Assembly: GCA_016743235.1 (NCBI GenBank)
Contig: VRZD01000041.1
Coordinates: 1-60,699, forward strand
Source of the DNA: Pantanalinema sp. GBBB05
GTDB lineage: Bacteria > Cyanobacteriota > Cyanobacteriia > Leptolyngbyales > Leptolyngbyaceae
Length of the DNA stretch: 60,699 nt
Reading direction: 5' to 3'
Translations under genes and position numbers: made by a program
Shown here: positions 51,117 through 60,188 of the stretch, in pieces
Layout: each line of letters starts with the position of its first letter
Position numbering within the stretch: the stretch's first letter is position 1
The notes under the pieces: generated by a model
The model's database searches: none
The model's input: only the letters and a program-made list of their open reading frames with translations
What the model was told of the DNA's origin: nothing

Positions 51117-53801
51117 TCAACGGTTGACTCGCCAGCGATCGCGCTTGTCAGATAAGCGCTGTTTCCCTCCCAGTAGCAGCCACCAAACTGAGATAACGAT
51201 CCAGTGCAGACTGGTAATTGTCCAGAGTGACCCTGTAAAACGGTAAGTCAGCGTACAAGCTAACCCTAACAAGGTGATGAGCAGCAAAACGGTGGGATTT
51301 GCGATCGTGGGATACCAGGACTGACGACGAGCATAAAGCCACTGAAAGCCCACGAATAGGCTCAATGCCAACGTTGCCCATGCCCACCAAATAGGCTCAG
51401 GAATCCAATCTTTGGGATAAGGGATCAACAGCACTCGAAACACATATTCTTGCCATAAGGCAGGGATAAATAAGAGCTGCAATAATGTCCCCAACTGACG
51501 ATACCAGGGAGCTTTCCAGGGACACCAATACAGAAATCCTTGGATAACTCCGATCGCGAACATCACAGCCCCAAACCCCAGGAGAATGCTGCCTGTAAGT
51601 AGCCAATCCCATCCAGTCGGAATCGTTACTCCGCCAAACGTTCGGATCACGAAATAAGAGAGAAGCGGAAAATTGGTAAAGGGTAATTTCCAGGCTCCTA
51701 ATAATAACGTTGGCTCTAAAGGTGACAGATCTGGATCGTTGCCCCCAATGGTGTTCGGACGCAGAAACCACAGTTGAGCACCGTGATTGAGAAATAACAT
51801 GGCATATTCATCATGGGCTTGTCGTGGCATAGCAGTGCGCCAGCTAACTAATCCCGTTGCCAGGTTCTTCAACTGAAAATTATCAATACTAATGAATGGT
51901 TGATACGGTCGGACCCCGGTCAGCACTTGGGCATTCTCTTCCCAATCCCAACGCACCACTCCCATTGGCATCAGTTCTGCGGCTAAATCTTTCGCGACAC
52001 CAACCAACTTACGGAAGCGTTGGGTGTGGGGATCTGTTGGATGGTCTTTCATCCACTGGATAATTTGAGGATTGGTTTCAACTTTTTTTCGAAATCGCTG
52101 CAAGGTCAGAAATACAGCTTGGCTAGAATCCTGGACACAGGAGGTAGCAGAGGTAATCGTTGAATCCCCCGTACCATCGCCAATGCGATAGCGAGCGCCA
52201 ATTAGGCTTAGCTCCGCCAGTAACTCATTAAAAAATGACAGCTTAGTGCCACCGAAGTTGTAATCCTCAGTTAAAACATCTAACTTAATCAATACGTCTG
52301 ATACTGGACGAGTACCCATGATGCCTCGTCGCAGATTCCCCATATAATTTGCCCAGGTATTCCCCCCAGACATCGTGCCATCTCCGCCGTTGCCGTAGAC
52401 CTGGAGATAGCTGTAATCAAAAATTGCGTCCTTTGTGAAGGGATCCTGAATCACTTCTCCCACCCCAAAGGAAAAGTGTCCAGCATAAGTCCCGAAAACA
52501 AACTTCTCTGCCTGTTTGCCGCTACCACCACGCCCACCATAAAGATGCATTGCCAGGAAGCGATCGCCAACTTGCCAATCTGCGGTAGCGGTCTGTGGAT
52601 CGGTAGTCGTGGCATCTAATAGGACGGTTTGCATTGTGCCCTTGCGATCGGGTTCATGCTGCCAGTTCTCGAAGTCAATATACTTTAGCCCTGGAGTCAG
52701 CCCCAAAATGACTTGTTGCGGTTGGATTTGTAGCAGCGATCGGGGTTGCATGCCTTGCACAGTGAATCGACCGGCACGATCTTTCGCCCCATAAATGTAC
52801 CAACCTGCTTGTCCAGCCGAAGAGTTAACTAACTCTCGCGTGGTCATGTTGTAGACCCCAGCGTGATCCAGTGGTTGCTGTGGAATGCGGATCACTTCCT
52901 GCACTCCATCAAATTGTTTGGAAACCGGGCTATAGTGCTGGACGCGGATTAAATCACTGGTACAGGGTGGATGCCCTGGACACTGGGATGGCAAATCTTG
53001 AGAGTTTTTAGGAGCAACGGGTTCCAGAAATTTGACTAGGGCTTGAAAGCGCCCGGTTGCCTGGAAAGGCTCGCGGTTGATCCGCAGGATGGGGAGCGGG
53101 GTCGATGGGGGAGCGGGACGAGATAAGGCAGGCAGAGAGGAGGGTGGGTTGGCGGCAGGTGGGGGAGATAGGCGGGGTGAGGAGGAAGAGGAAGGTGAGG
53201 AGGATGGGGGAGATGAGGAAGATTCTAGGGTGATATCGCCTTTGAGGGTAACGATAACATCATCGTAGGGATGTCCACCTGCAAGGGATTGCAGTGGTCC
53301 GACTTGGTTACGGTTATTTAACCGAATGGGCAGAATGGCGCCATGTTGCCATGCCTGTTTTGCAGCAGATGTGAAGCGGACATCCTGGGAAGCCGCTTTA
53401 ACATAGGCTTGGGCGTTAGGGGTTTTAATCCAGGCTAGCCGCACAGTTTGACCGACAAACGATTTGGCATTGGGTGGTGCGGTATAAACTTCTAGCCATG
53501 CCCAGTCAGTTTCCTGCGTTTGTTTTGCCACCTGCTGATACTGGCTGGCTGGAGGCAAGATTAACCGTCCGACCCAGGCTCCGACTGGACGATAAGCCGG
53601 TGAGGGAAGAGCTTGTACCAGTGGATAATAGTCCGGTTGGTTAACATCAGCGTTGATTGTGCTGGCGTATTGAGAACTAGGTAATGTGAGTTCAGTTGCC
53701 AATAAGTGATTCACGGTGATCAACAGAGCCACGATCGCGCCGATCACCAGTGATAGCCAAGATGGTTGCGGCGATCGCCAAGTCCATTTCCAGTTCTGCA
53801 T
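51117..53801 (-). CDS. Large membrane-anchored protein with GHF/GDGTG/C-QDS domain and CPBP-like membrane-protease C-terminus
   Basis: 894 aa. One N-terminal membrane segment (LVIGAIVALLITVNHLLA) precedes a large region, about 55-690, homologous to the C-terminal half of the upstream 1251-aa protein. Conserved blocks include YRPVGAWVGRLILP, LQSLAGGHPYDDVIV, GWYIYGAKD, WQVGDRFL, YAGHFSFGVGEVI (His442), ARYRIGDGTG and SCVQDSSQA (Cys555). The last 170 residues have about five helices and a CPBP/CAAX-protease look: QEYVFRVLLIP (E785, R789) and TGSLWTITSLHWIV (His866). The expected EE is QE and the second-motif His is Gln, so activity is doubtful. A Ser/Pro linker lies at 193-238. It follows the 1251-aa gene by 112 bp. 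Confidence 0.82.
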   Translation of the reverse strand: MQNWKWTWRSPQPSWLSLVIGAIVALLITVNHLLATELTLPSSQYASTINADVNQPDYYPLVQALPSPAYRPVGAWVGRLILPPASQYQQVAKQTQETDWAWLEVYTAPPNAKSFVGQTVRLAWIKTPNAQAYVKAASQDVRFTSAAKQAWQHGAILPIRLNNRNQVGPLQSLAGGHPYDDVIVTLKGDITLESSSSPPSSSPSSSSSPRLSPPPAANPPSSLPALSRPAPPSTPLPILRINREPFQATGRFQALVKFLEPVAPKNSQDLPSQCPGHPPCTSDLIRVQHYSPVSKQFDGVQEVIRIPQQPLDHAGVYNMTTRELVNSSAGQAGWYIYGAKDRAGRFTVQGMQPRSLLQIQPQQVILGLTPGLKYIDFENWQHEPDRKGTMQTVLLDATTTDPQTATADWQVGDRFLAMHLYGGRGGSGKQAEKFVFGTYAGHFSFGVGEVIQDPFTKDAIFDYSYLQVYGNGGDGTMSGGNTWANYMGNLRRGIMGTRPVSDVLIKLDVLTEDYNFGGTKLSFFNELLAELSLIGARYRIGDGTGDSTITSATSCVQDSSQAVFLTLQRFRKKVETNPQIIQWMKDHPTDPHTQRFRKLVGVAKDLAAELMPMGVVRWDWEENAQVLTGVRPYQPFISIDNFQLKNLATGLVSWRTAMPRQAHDEYAMLFLNHGAQLWFLRPNTIGGNDPDLSPLEPTLLLGAWKLPFTNFPLLSYFVIRTFGGVTIPTGWDWLLTGSILLGFGAVMFAIGVIQGFLYWCPWKAPWYRQLGTLLQLLFIPALWQEYVFRVLLIPYPKDWIPEPIWWAWATLALSLFVGFQWLYARRQSWYPTIANPTVLLLITLLGLACTLTYRFTGSLWTITSLHWIVISVWWLLLGGKQRLSDKRDRWRVNR
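53161..53222 (+). repeat. Purine-rich low-complexity tract coding for Ser/Pro linker
   Basis: On the plus strand the tract is nearly pure G/A with recurring GAGGAAG, GGTGAGGAGG and GGGGGAGATGAGG. On the coding strand it gives the Ser-rich linker at residues 193-210 of the 894-aa protein. Similar tracts occur at 55257-55284 and 56881-56911 in the paralogous gene. Confidence 0.65.
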
Positions 53802-53913
53802 TGTGCTTCACCAAGCTCAATTTCATCTGTACCCGTCCGCATTTTCGAAACCTAAATCATTGTGAATGGCAAGCCTGCCAACATTCTGTTCACATCACCA
53901 GCGCGGAATTGAT

Positions 53914-56900
53914 TTAAAGCGTCATTGGCACGATCGGTACAATATCGGGGTCATAGCCCCCAATTTGATTCGTGCGTAGAACCCAAGCCGTTGCCCCATG
54001 TTTGAGGAAAATTTTGACGATCGTATCGCTGGCAAAGCGTGGCAACATAGTGCGCCAGCTTCCCAGACCCATTATTAAGTTTTGGAATGGCTGATCTTCA
54101 AGGGTGCTGCCAAGATTGAACTCATTCCGCGTCCAGTCAGTACGGGAATTTCTGAATGGTTGTAGTTCTTGTTTCAGATCTTTGCTCAGTGCCAGTAATT
54201 GTTGAAAGCAGTGGGCTTGGTCGGGGTGAGCTGCTGCCCATTGTTGCAAGCCCTCGACATGCGTACGAATCAGCTGCTCCATTTGTTGCAAACTGGCAAA
54301 CAAGGCTTGATTAGAGTCCTGAGCACAGTTATTCGCAGGACCAACATAGGTACCGCCTGTCCCGTCACCGGTTCGATAGCGGCTGGTCATCACCTGAAGT
54401 TGCAGCAGCATTAATTCCAGGGGGCTGCGGCGAACACCGTTAGCCTCGTAGAAGCCAGTGAACGCAGCATGTTTGATCACAATGTCACAAATAGGACGGT
54501 TGCCCACCCAACCCAACTGGCGATCGCCCAAGTAACGCGACCAGTGCAAAGTTCCAGCAATTAATCCATCGGTGTTGTGAGTATAGACCTGGTGGTAGCG
54601 AATATCGAAGCGGAGTTCATGACTTAATGGCTCCCGGATCACCGTTGCCAACCCATACGCAAAGTGACCAAAGAAAATCGGGGTGGCTGCCGATGGTTCT
54701 TTCTTGTTGCCACCAATGCCACCATAAACATGGATCAATAGTGCCCGATCGCCTTCCTGCCATTCATCGATCGCCGCCTGAATAGCAGCAGAAGAGCCGT
54801 TCGAGCGACAGGTACATAATACCGAGGAAATCTTGCCCTTTTGGGCGATCGCATCTGCCCAAGCACGTTTACGAATGTAGTTGTAAGCTGCCCGTTTCCC
54901 AAAAATGACTTCATCCGGTTGCAAGCGCAACAGGGAACGAGGGGCAAGCGACTGCACTACAAACTGTTCCTTGGCATCCTGAGTCCCATAGATGTACCAA
55001 CCCATTTCATTTAATGGCGATTTCTCTAAATCCCGAGTGGTGGAGGGAAAACTACCGTAGGCTGCTGCTAAAACCACTGGGGGCAAGCGCACGTTCTCGA
55101 CCGCTCCATCAAACTGCCGCGATATTGGGTTGAAGTGAACCACTCGAAACTCATCGCTGCCCTCAGCGATCGGCTGGATGAATTGCACCAAGGCATAGAA
55201 GCGTCCAGTGATTTGGATCGGTTGACTGGTGATGTAGATAGAGATGGCGGATGGGGCAGGTAAGGAGGATGAGGAAGATGAGGCGGCTAAAATCATATCC
55301 CCCCTATCTCCCTCATCTACCTCAACTGGCTCATGTAGCATCACAACAATGTCATCTTCAGGATGAGCACCGGCTAAAGACTCCAGAGGATCAACTTGTA
55401 GCCAGTGGTTTAAGCGATCGGGATGGACTAGCCCACCGTATTTACTGGTGTAGGAGGCTTCGGCACTAAAGTGAATATCCTGTTTAACCGCAGCTACCAA
55501 CTGCTGGATTCTAGGATCTCGACTCCAACGCAAGTTCACAATCTTGCCGACAAGATGTTGGTGCTTGGCATCCGCATGATAAACCTCAAACAAGGCTCCC
55601 TTCACGCGGGAACGCTCTGCCAACGCAGGTAAAATTAAGCGTCCCATCCAGGTTCCGATCGGTTGATACAGTGCCGCAGGTAGTGATTGCTGGATCGGGT
55701 AAGAAGTGGGACGATTGCAGTCCGCCTGCATATAAAGGCTGTAATTACTGGGTTTCACGGCCGTCAAATCTTCAGCAGGCAGTAATTCACCTTGCAGAAT
55801 GGCGTTGATCGTCGCGATCGTATGCTGAAGCGAACTGCGACCATCTGACAGCATTAACTTGGGATCAAGAATGCCTCCCGGAATCTGATGCCCGACTGGT
55901 CCCATATCGATGAGCGAAATTTTGCCTCGACGTTTAGCGCGGTTCCAATAAGACAGAAACAACAGTTTCCAGCGTCCAGGAAACATGATGGGACCAACCT
56001 GTTCAACGGTGTCCTTTTGCCCCACTAAATGGTAAAGGTGTTCTAGTTGCAGAATATTGTTATTACCACTAATCACGCCACCCAGCGAAATTACATCCAC
56101 TGGAGCGCTAAGCGCTTGCTTGAGATAAGGGGCACTAGCACAGGACATTTGCCCGCCGCCACTGTAACCAATCAGGGTAACCGGCACACCACTGCCAGGT
56201 TGGTAGCCGTTTTTAATTAGGCCGTTGTAAACAACCTGAGCAATCCCCTGGTTATACAGGGGTCCATAGCGTTTATCTGCCGAAACTCCTACCATAATCA
56301 CGTTACGCAGATTGACCAGATACCCTAATAGGTCAGCAGGATTGGTGTAACGGTTACGATCGGCAAGCTTCCACAAAAATGCCAATGGTCGATCTTCATT
56401 CAGCGGGTGATTCATCACCGAATACACCATTAAGCCGCGCACCAAGGCGATATCAGTTGGTAACGTTGGTCCTAGCGTGTCTAGAAACTCCTCAACATCT
56501 GGTAAATATTTGAAGTCAGACTGACAAATGCCATCGAGATACACCAGATAACGAGCAACGGTTTTAGGATCGGCAATCGGGGTTTGCAGTGCACCTAATT
56601 TTTCGGTTGTATCCACTTCATCCTCAAACCAGCCTGCCCACCAACCTAAGGTTTCTAGGGGCGCCAGCAGTCCGGCAACCACGATCGCAATCACGCCAAT
56701 CCAAGCCAGATCGAAAACAAACCGAGTGAAACCGGACAGATTGTTGTACCAACCAAACCACCAGTCCCGCAGGGGGCGGAAAAACACAATCACCACATAC
56801 GTGACAACAGCGATCCCAATTAGACCTGCGGTCGTTTTTACTATTCGGCTGAAATCATAATCTCTTGGCTCCAGGACAGAGGAGGAGGATAGAGACGGTG

Positions 56901-57669
56901 AGGAAGAAGATAAAAATTCTGCTCCCTTAGCTCCCCCAACTTCCCCACCGATCTCCGCTCTCACCAACTCCGCCTGTCGAGTGCTGATGATGCGCTCTCG
57001 GAGATCCTCCTGCCATGCTGCTGAGGTGTCTTGTACATGTTGGCGATAGACATCCATTAAATCTTGGCGATCGGTGGCTAGATCAACTCCTGCCACTTGA
57101 TTGAGGAGCAAATGTCCAAGTTTAGCGATCGGTCGTCCAATAGTTCGTTGCCAAATTTGGAGCACGATCCAGCCAAGGATGACATAGGTAAATGCTCGTC
57201 CTAGTCCCGTTGTAGTCAGCGTGGCTAAACCAACCACCATTGCCAACAAATTCCAAATTGACAATGCGATCAGCATTGGATTGCCTAAGTGCGGTATTGC
57301 CCCAAAGAAACTGAAGATCAGGGGAGCATAGCTAATCCCCAGAACGATAAATAGTTTGCTAATCTCTACGGCCGCTGTAGTTCTAGAGAAGAGGATAACT
57401 AACCAAGTGCTAAAGACCAAGAAAAAGAAACCTGCTGCCAATAGCAAGGCATTAATTAGTACACTTAGAACAAATCGAGCCGGTTTAACTCGATTGATAA
57501 AAAGAATGATGCTTTGCGCGATCGCTTGTGACAGACCGGCTAAAAAAATCACGGTGATTGCTAAGGTTAAACCACTCGGTTCACGGATAATGACTCGAAA
57601 GGCTTCACTATTCAGCGCAAAGACATAACCCAGAATTTCCCAAAAGTGAGCAAGCGCTGTAGATGTCAT
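53914..57669 (-). CDS. Giant membrane protein: Yip1-like membrane domain, alpha/beta-hydrolase-like domain, GHF/GDGTG/C-QDS domain
   Basis: 1251 aa. Residues 20-190 hold about five helices with a Yip1-like pattern; after a Ser linker two more helices lie at 278-345. An alpha/beta-hydrolase-like domain (360-630) has TLIGYSGGGQMSC (Ser503), QKDTVEQVGP (Asp553) and PVGHQIPGG (His594). The last 600 residues are paralogous to the 894-aa protein: YQPIGTWMGRLILP, LESLAGAHPEDDIVV, WYIYGTQD, WQEGDRALLIHVYGG, FFGHFAYGLATVI (His1002), SRYRTGDGTG and NCAQDSNQA (Cys1115). Gly-Asp-x, then Gly-His, then Cys resembles permuted papain-like hydrolases; this is inference. It stands 134 bp downstream of the AI-2E-family gene and 112 bp before the paralog. 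Confidence 0.82.
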   Translation of the reverse strand: MTSTALAHFWEILGYVFALNSEAFRVIIREPSGLTLAITVIFLAGLSQAIAQSIILFINRVKPARFVLSVLINALLLAAGFFFLVFSTWLVILFSRTTAAVEISKLFIVLGISYAPLIFSFFGAIPHLGNPMLIALSIWNLLAMVVGLATLTTTGLGRAFTYVILGWIVLQIWQRTIGRPIAKLGHLLLNQVAGVDLATDRQDLMDVYRQHVQDTSAAWQEDLRERIISTRQAELVRAEIGGEVGGAKGAEFLSSSSPSLSSSSVLEPRDYDFSRIVKTTAGLIGIAVVTYVVIVFFRPLRDWWFGWYNNLSGFTRFVFDLAWIGVIAIVVAGLLAPLETLGWWAGWFEDEVDTTEKLGALQTPIADPKTVARYLVYLDGICQSDFKYLPDVEEFLDTLGPTLPTDIALVRGLMVYSVMNHPLNEDRPLAFLWKLADRNRYTNPADLLGYLVNLRNVIMVGVSADKRYGPLYNQGIAQVVYNGLIKNGYQPGSGVPVTLIGYSGGGQMSCASAPYLKQALSAPVDVISLGGVISGNNNILQLEHLYHLVGQKDTVEQVGPIMFPGRWKLLFLSYWNRAKRRGKISLIDMGPVGHQIPGGILDPKLMLSDGRSSLQHTIATINAILQGELLPAEDLTAVKPSNYSLYMQADCNRPTSYPIQQSLPAALYQPIGTWMGRLILPALAERSRVKGALFEVYHADAKHQHLVGKIVNLRWSRDPRIQQLVAAVKQDIHFSAEASYTSKYGGLVHPDRLNHWLQVDPLESLAGAHPEDDIVVMLHEPVEVDEGDRGDMILAASSSSSSLPAPSAISIYITSQPIQITGRFYALVQFIQPIAEGSDEFRVVHFNPISRQFDGAVENVRLPPVVLAAAYGSFPSTTRDLEKSPLNEMGWYIYGTQDAKEQFVVQSLAPRSLLRLQPDEVIFGKRAAYNYIRKRAWADAIAQKGKISSVLCTCRSNGSSAAIQAAIDEWQEGDRALLIHVYGGIGGNKKEPSAATPIFFGHFAYGLATVIREPLSHELRFDIRYHQVYTHNTDGLIAGTLHWSRYLGDRQLGWVGNRPICDIVIKHAAFTGFYEANGVRRSPLELMLLQLQVMTSRYRTGDGTGGTYVGPANNCAQDSNQALFASLQQMEQLIRTHVEGLQQWAAAHPDQAHCFQQLLALSKDLKQELQPFRNSRTDWTRNEFNLGSTLEDQPFQNLIMGLGSWRTMLPRFASDTIVKIFLKHGATAWVLRTNQIGGYDPDIVPIVPMTL
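55257..55284 (+). repeat. Purine-rich tract coding for a Ser-rich linker
   Basis: Plus-strand GCAGGTAAGGAGGATGAGG and following GAAGATGAGGCGG; on the coding strand it gives the run of serines near residues 797-803 of the 1251-aa protein. It lies at the same place in the shared domain as the linker of the 894-aa paralog (just after the DDIVV block). Confidence 0.55.
56881..56911 (+). repeat. Purine-rich tract coding for a second Ser-rich linker
   Basis: Plus-strand GGAGGAGGATAGAGACGGTG followed by AGGAAGAAGA. It encodes the Ser run at residues 254-264, in the cytoplasmic or periplasmic segment between the two membrane regions. Confidence 0.55.
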
Positions 57670-57802
57670 ACGCAGTACGATCCTGATTCAATAACAACAA
57701 ACGGTTCAACTATGTGTTTGGCTCAGGTAACTCGTTAAATGCCAGGCTAGAAGCAGCCATATTTCCTAAAATGAAGGCCTGTCTACTGAATCAAATCTGA
57801 AA

Positions 57803-58891
57803 TTAATTAGCATTACTTGAACGATCGCGATCCTGAGGTTCAACCGCGGGTTCTATTACCGTTGGATCAGGGGGCAAGGCGGCGATCGGAGGAGGCTCTA
57901 CATCCTCTGTTCTTAACCAAGCGGCAATCATGCCAGCGATCGGAATTGACAAAAATACGCCGAGTAATCCTGCTACCCGTTCCCCAATAAATAATGCCAG
58001 AAATAATAGGACTGGACTAATTTCCAGAGCATTACCCATGACTTTGGGATGAATCAAATTGTCTTGAATTTGTTGCAAAATGATACTGGCAATCACCACT
58101 TGTAGTGCAACTTCCCATCCTTGTGAAGCGAACACCAGTGTAGTCACAATCAATACGCCTAGCGTTGCTCCAATCCCCGGAATCGCATCCAATACTCCAA
58201 CCACTAATGCCAGAAATAGGGCATATCTGACACCTAATAGTGTAAAAACTAGATAACTAGCCGTTGAGAGGAAGAGAATTAATAATAATTGTCCCCGCAG
58301 AAAACCTAAGAAAGTATGTTGAAATGTATGAGCAAACCGAGTACGAGAACCAGCAGGAATCAGCATTAAACAAGTGTTCCAGATTTTACTGCCATCAATC
58401 AACATATATAGGCTGATGACTGCTGTAAAAATAACAGTAAAGACACTAGAAAATAAATTTTGAATAATTCCTAATCCCGTCCACAAACTAGATTGCAAGG
58501 TTTGAATCACTTGCTCCAGTCGTAATTTTTGTAAAACTTCATTGAATGGTAAATTGCGAGTGGTTACAGTATGCACGATTTGATCGAGTAACCCCTGCCC
58601 TTGGGTAATCACTTGCAGTCCCAAGGCAGTAATTAGAGTGAGTAGAATACTAATCGTGGCAAAGGTGACAATTAAAATTGCGATGCCTCGAGGGACATAA
58701 CGTGTTAGCCATTGCACTGGATAATTTAGTAAAGCGGCAAAGATAGCCGCGGCTGTAAAAATAGCAATTACATTGTAGAAATAGCTGATCAAGATCACGA
58801 TCGCCCAGCTACAGGCAAACAGCAATAGAAAGCGCACGAGGCTAGAATTGTTCAGGTCTTGCCACAGACTAGTTTTAAAGGGTGAGGTCAT
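57803..58891 (-). CDS. AI-2E/PerM-family membrane permease
   Basis: 362 aa with about seven or eight hydrophobic segments. Family hallmarks are PVQWLTRYVPRGIAILIV, the amphipathic region with ITQGQGLLDQIV, AVISLYMLIDGSKIWN, ALVVGVLDAIPGIGATLGVLIV and QQIQDNLIHPKVMGNALEISPVLLFLALFIG. Members export autoinducer-2 or act as Na+/H+ or other exporters; the substrate here is unknown. The tail is Pro/Asp-rich. It lies upstream of the giant paired proteins on the same strand and may belong to their transcript. Confidence 0.92.
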   Translation of the reverse strand: MTSPFKTSLWQDLNNSSLVRFLLLFACSWAIVILISYFYNVIAIFTAAAIFAALLNYPVQWLTRYVPRGIAILIVTFATISILLTLITALGLQVITQGQGLLDQIVHTVTTRNLPFNEVLQKLRLEQVIQTLQSSLWTGLGIIQNLFSSVFTVIFTAVISLYMLIDGSKIWNTCLMLIPAGSRTRFAHTFQHTFLGFLRGQLLLILFLSTASYLVFTLLGVRYALFLALVVGVLDAIPGIGATLGVLIVTTLVFASQGWEVALQVVIASIILQQIQDNLIHPKVMGNALEISPVLLFLALFIGERVAGLLGVFLSIPIAGMIAAWLRTEDVEPPPIAALPPDPTVIEPAVEPQDRDRSSNAN

Positions 58892-58994
58892 AATCTAGAA
58901 TCCATTAAGAGTGGCGATGCAGTAGATATGGCGACTGAATAGGTAATTGCCCTAATGTAAACCAGAAATAATTCGGAACCAACGCCCATAAGAA

Positions 58995-59495
58995 TTAGAC
59001 CAGGCATTGATTCCAAACATGAAATCTACTGATTTGATCCATCACTGTATGCAGTTGCCAAATTCCTACCCTAAGCAATGGGATATCACTATAAATGACA
59101 GGTTTGGGAGAGAACAGGTGAGCGATCGTTAAATCTTTCAATACCGCCATCAGCACCACAATCATTGTTAGCCAGTACAGCAACCCAACGAGTGCAGGTT
59201 GAAATAGATTTAACGCCAGGGCTGTTGGCATCCCTACGGTGACTTGGTCTTCCACCTTGCGATCGTGAACCAAAGTCGCGATCGCCCAGAGTGGGCTGAG
59301 GAAAGGGGAAACAGCTAACCCGATTAACAAGGAGCAGCAAATAACAAAGGATGCAATGGTAAGGCTGAGGGCTGTTAGGGCAATCCTGATATTAATTGGC
59401 GGAGTAATACGCAAGCTATAGGTAACTGCAAACAGGGTTAGACATAGGGCTGCAAACCCTTGGCATGCTAAGGGTATAGATAGCGACTGACTCAT
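58995..59495 (-). CDS. Small four-helix membrane protein, unrecognised
   Basis: 166 aa with hydrophobic segments at about 8-28, 35-65, 95-118 and a weaker one. PPINIRIALTALSLTIASFVICC and LNLFQPALVGLLYWLTMIVVLMAVL are membrane-like; the C-terminus (IWQLHTVMDQISRFHVWNQ) is soluble. I do not recognise a family. It lies 103 bp upstream of the AI-2E-family gene in the same direction and could be the first gene of that cluster. Confidence 0.65.
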   Translation of the reverse strand: MSQSLSIPLACQGFAALCLTLFAVTYSLRITPPINIRIALTALSLTIASFVICCSLLIGLAVSPFLSPLWAIATLVHDRKVEDQVTVGMPTALALNLFQPALVGLLYWLTMIVVLMAVLKDLTIAHLFSPKPVIYSDIPLLRVGIWQLHTVMDQISRFHVWNQCLV

Positions 59496-60188
59496 CCCAT
59501 CGTTCTCATAGTCACAACAATTTTGGGAGACTACTTAAGTTAAGAATTGCTTGAAGGTATGCCAATTCAAGGCATTCAGGATGATTTGAAAACGTGACAG
59601 ACCGAAGCGAATTGTTCTAGTGGCATAAAAACTTACTAGTTCAATTTCATACCTGGAGCAGCCAACATCTACTATTTTTAATTCCGACTCCTACCACTCT
59701 GTTAAAAGTGATATTGAGCCTTAGTATACTGCTGATACTCGGTCAGGTTAATAGATTATTCTTTGTAAAAGAGAGGTTCTTATTTTTTCCTTATCTTCTC
59801 AGTTTATGGTGAAGCATTGTATAGGAATTAATTGGTGGCTACTAGCTAAATAGATTAGGGAGAGTCCCCACAGGGCTGGTTAGCCAATCACGAATCATGG
59901 CTAGATAGCTAGAAGAAAACTTCTTTAACTCTTTTAAAGATGAAGTCGGAAATCTTTAGTGATAAGCTGTCTACCAAAACCACTTGAATAGGGTTGGGCA
60001 GTAGCCCCAGATTAAACCGTAAAGCAGCATACTTTACCAGAGCTGGTGTTAAGAAGTGCAAATATTAGCTCGTCGATCGCACTAGTCTAGTAGTCCATCT
60101 GTTTCAGGAACAATTGAATCGCCGCTGCAACTCAGCCACTTTTTCACTGTTGTTACAAATGTTGTTACATTCGAGGAATGCTTAAACT
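59496..60188. other. 693-bp region without a recognisable protein gene
   Basis: A+T-rich with only tiny ORFs (about 15 codons). The segment 59860-60060 contains several small stems, for example GGCT-GGTT-AGCC near 59877 and GTAAAG...CTTTAC near 60019, so a small RNA is possible. No tRNA, tmRNA, RNase P RNA or 6S pattern is convincing by eye. The two genes on either side diverge, so both promoters lie here. A pair of TGTTGTTACA/AATGTTGTTACA direct repeats (about 60152-60170) sits close to the start of the holin-like gene. Confidence 0.4.
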
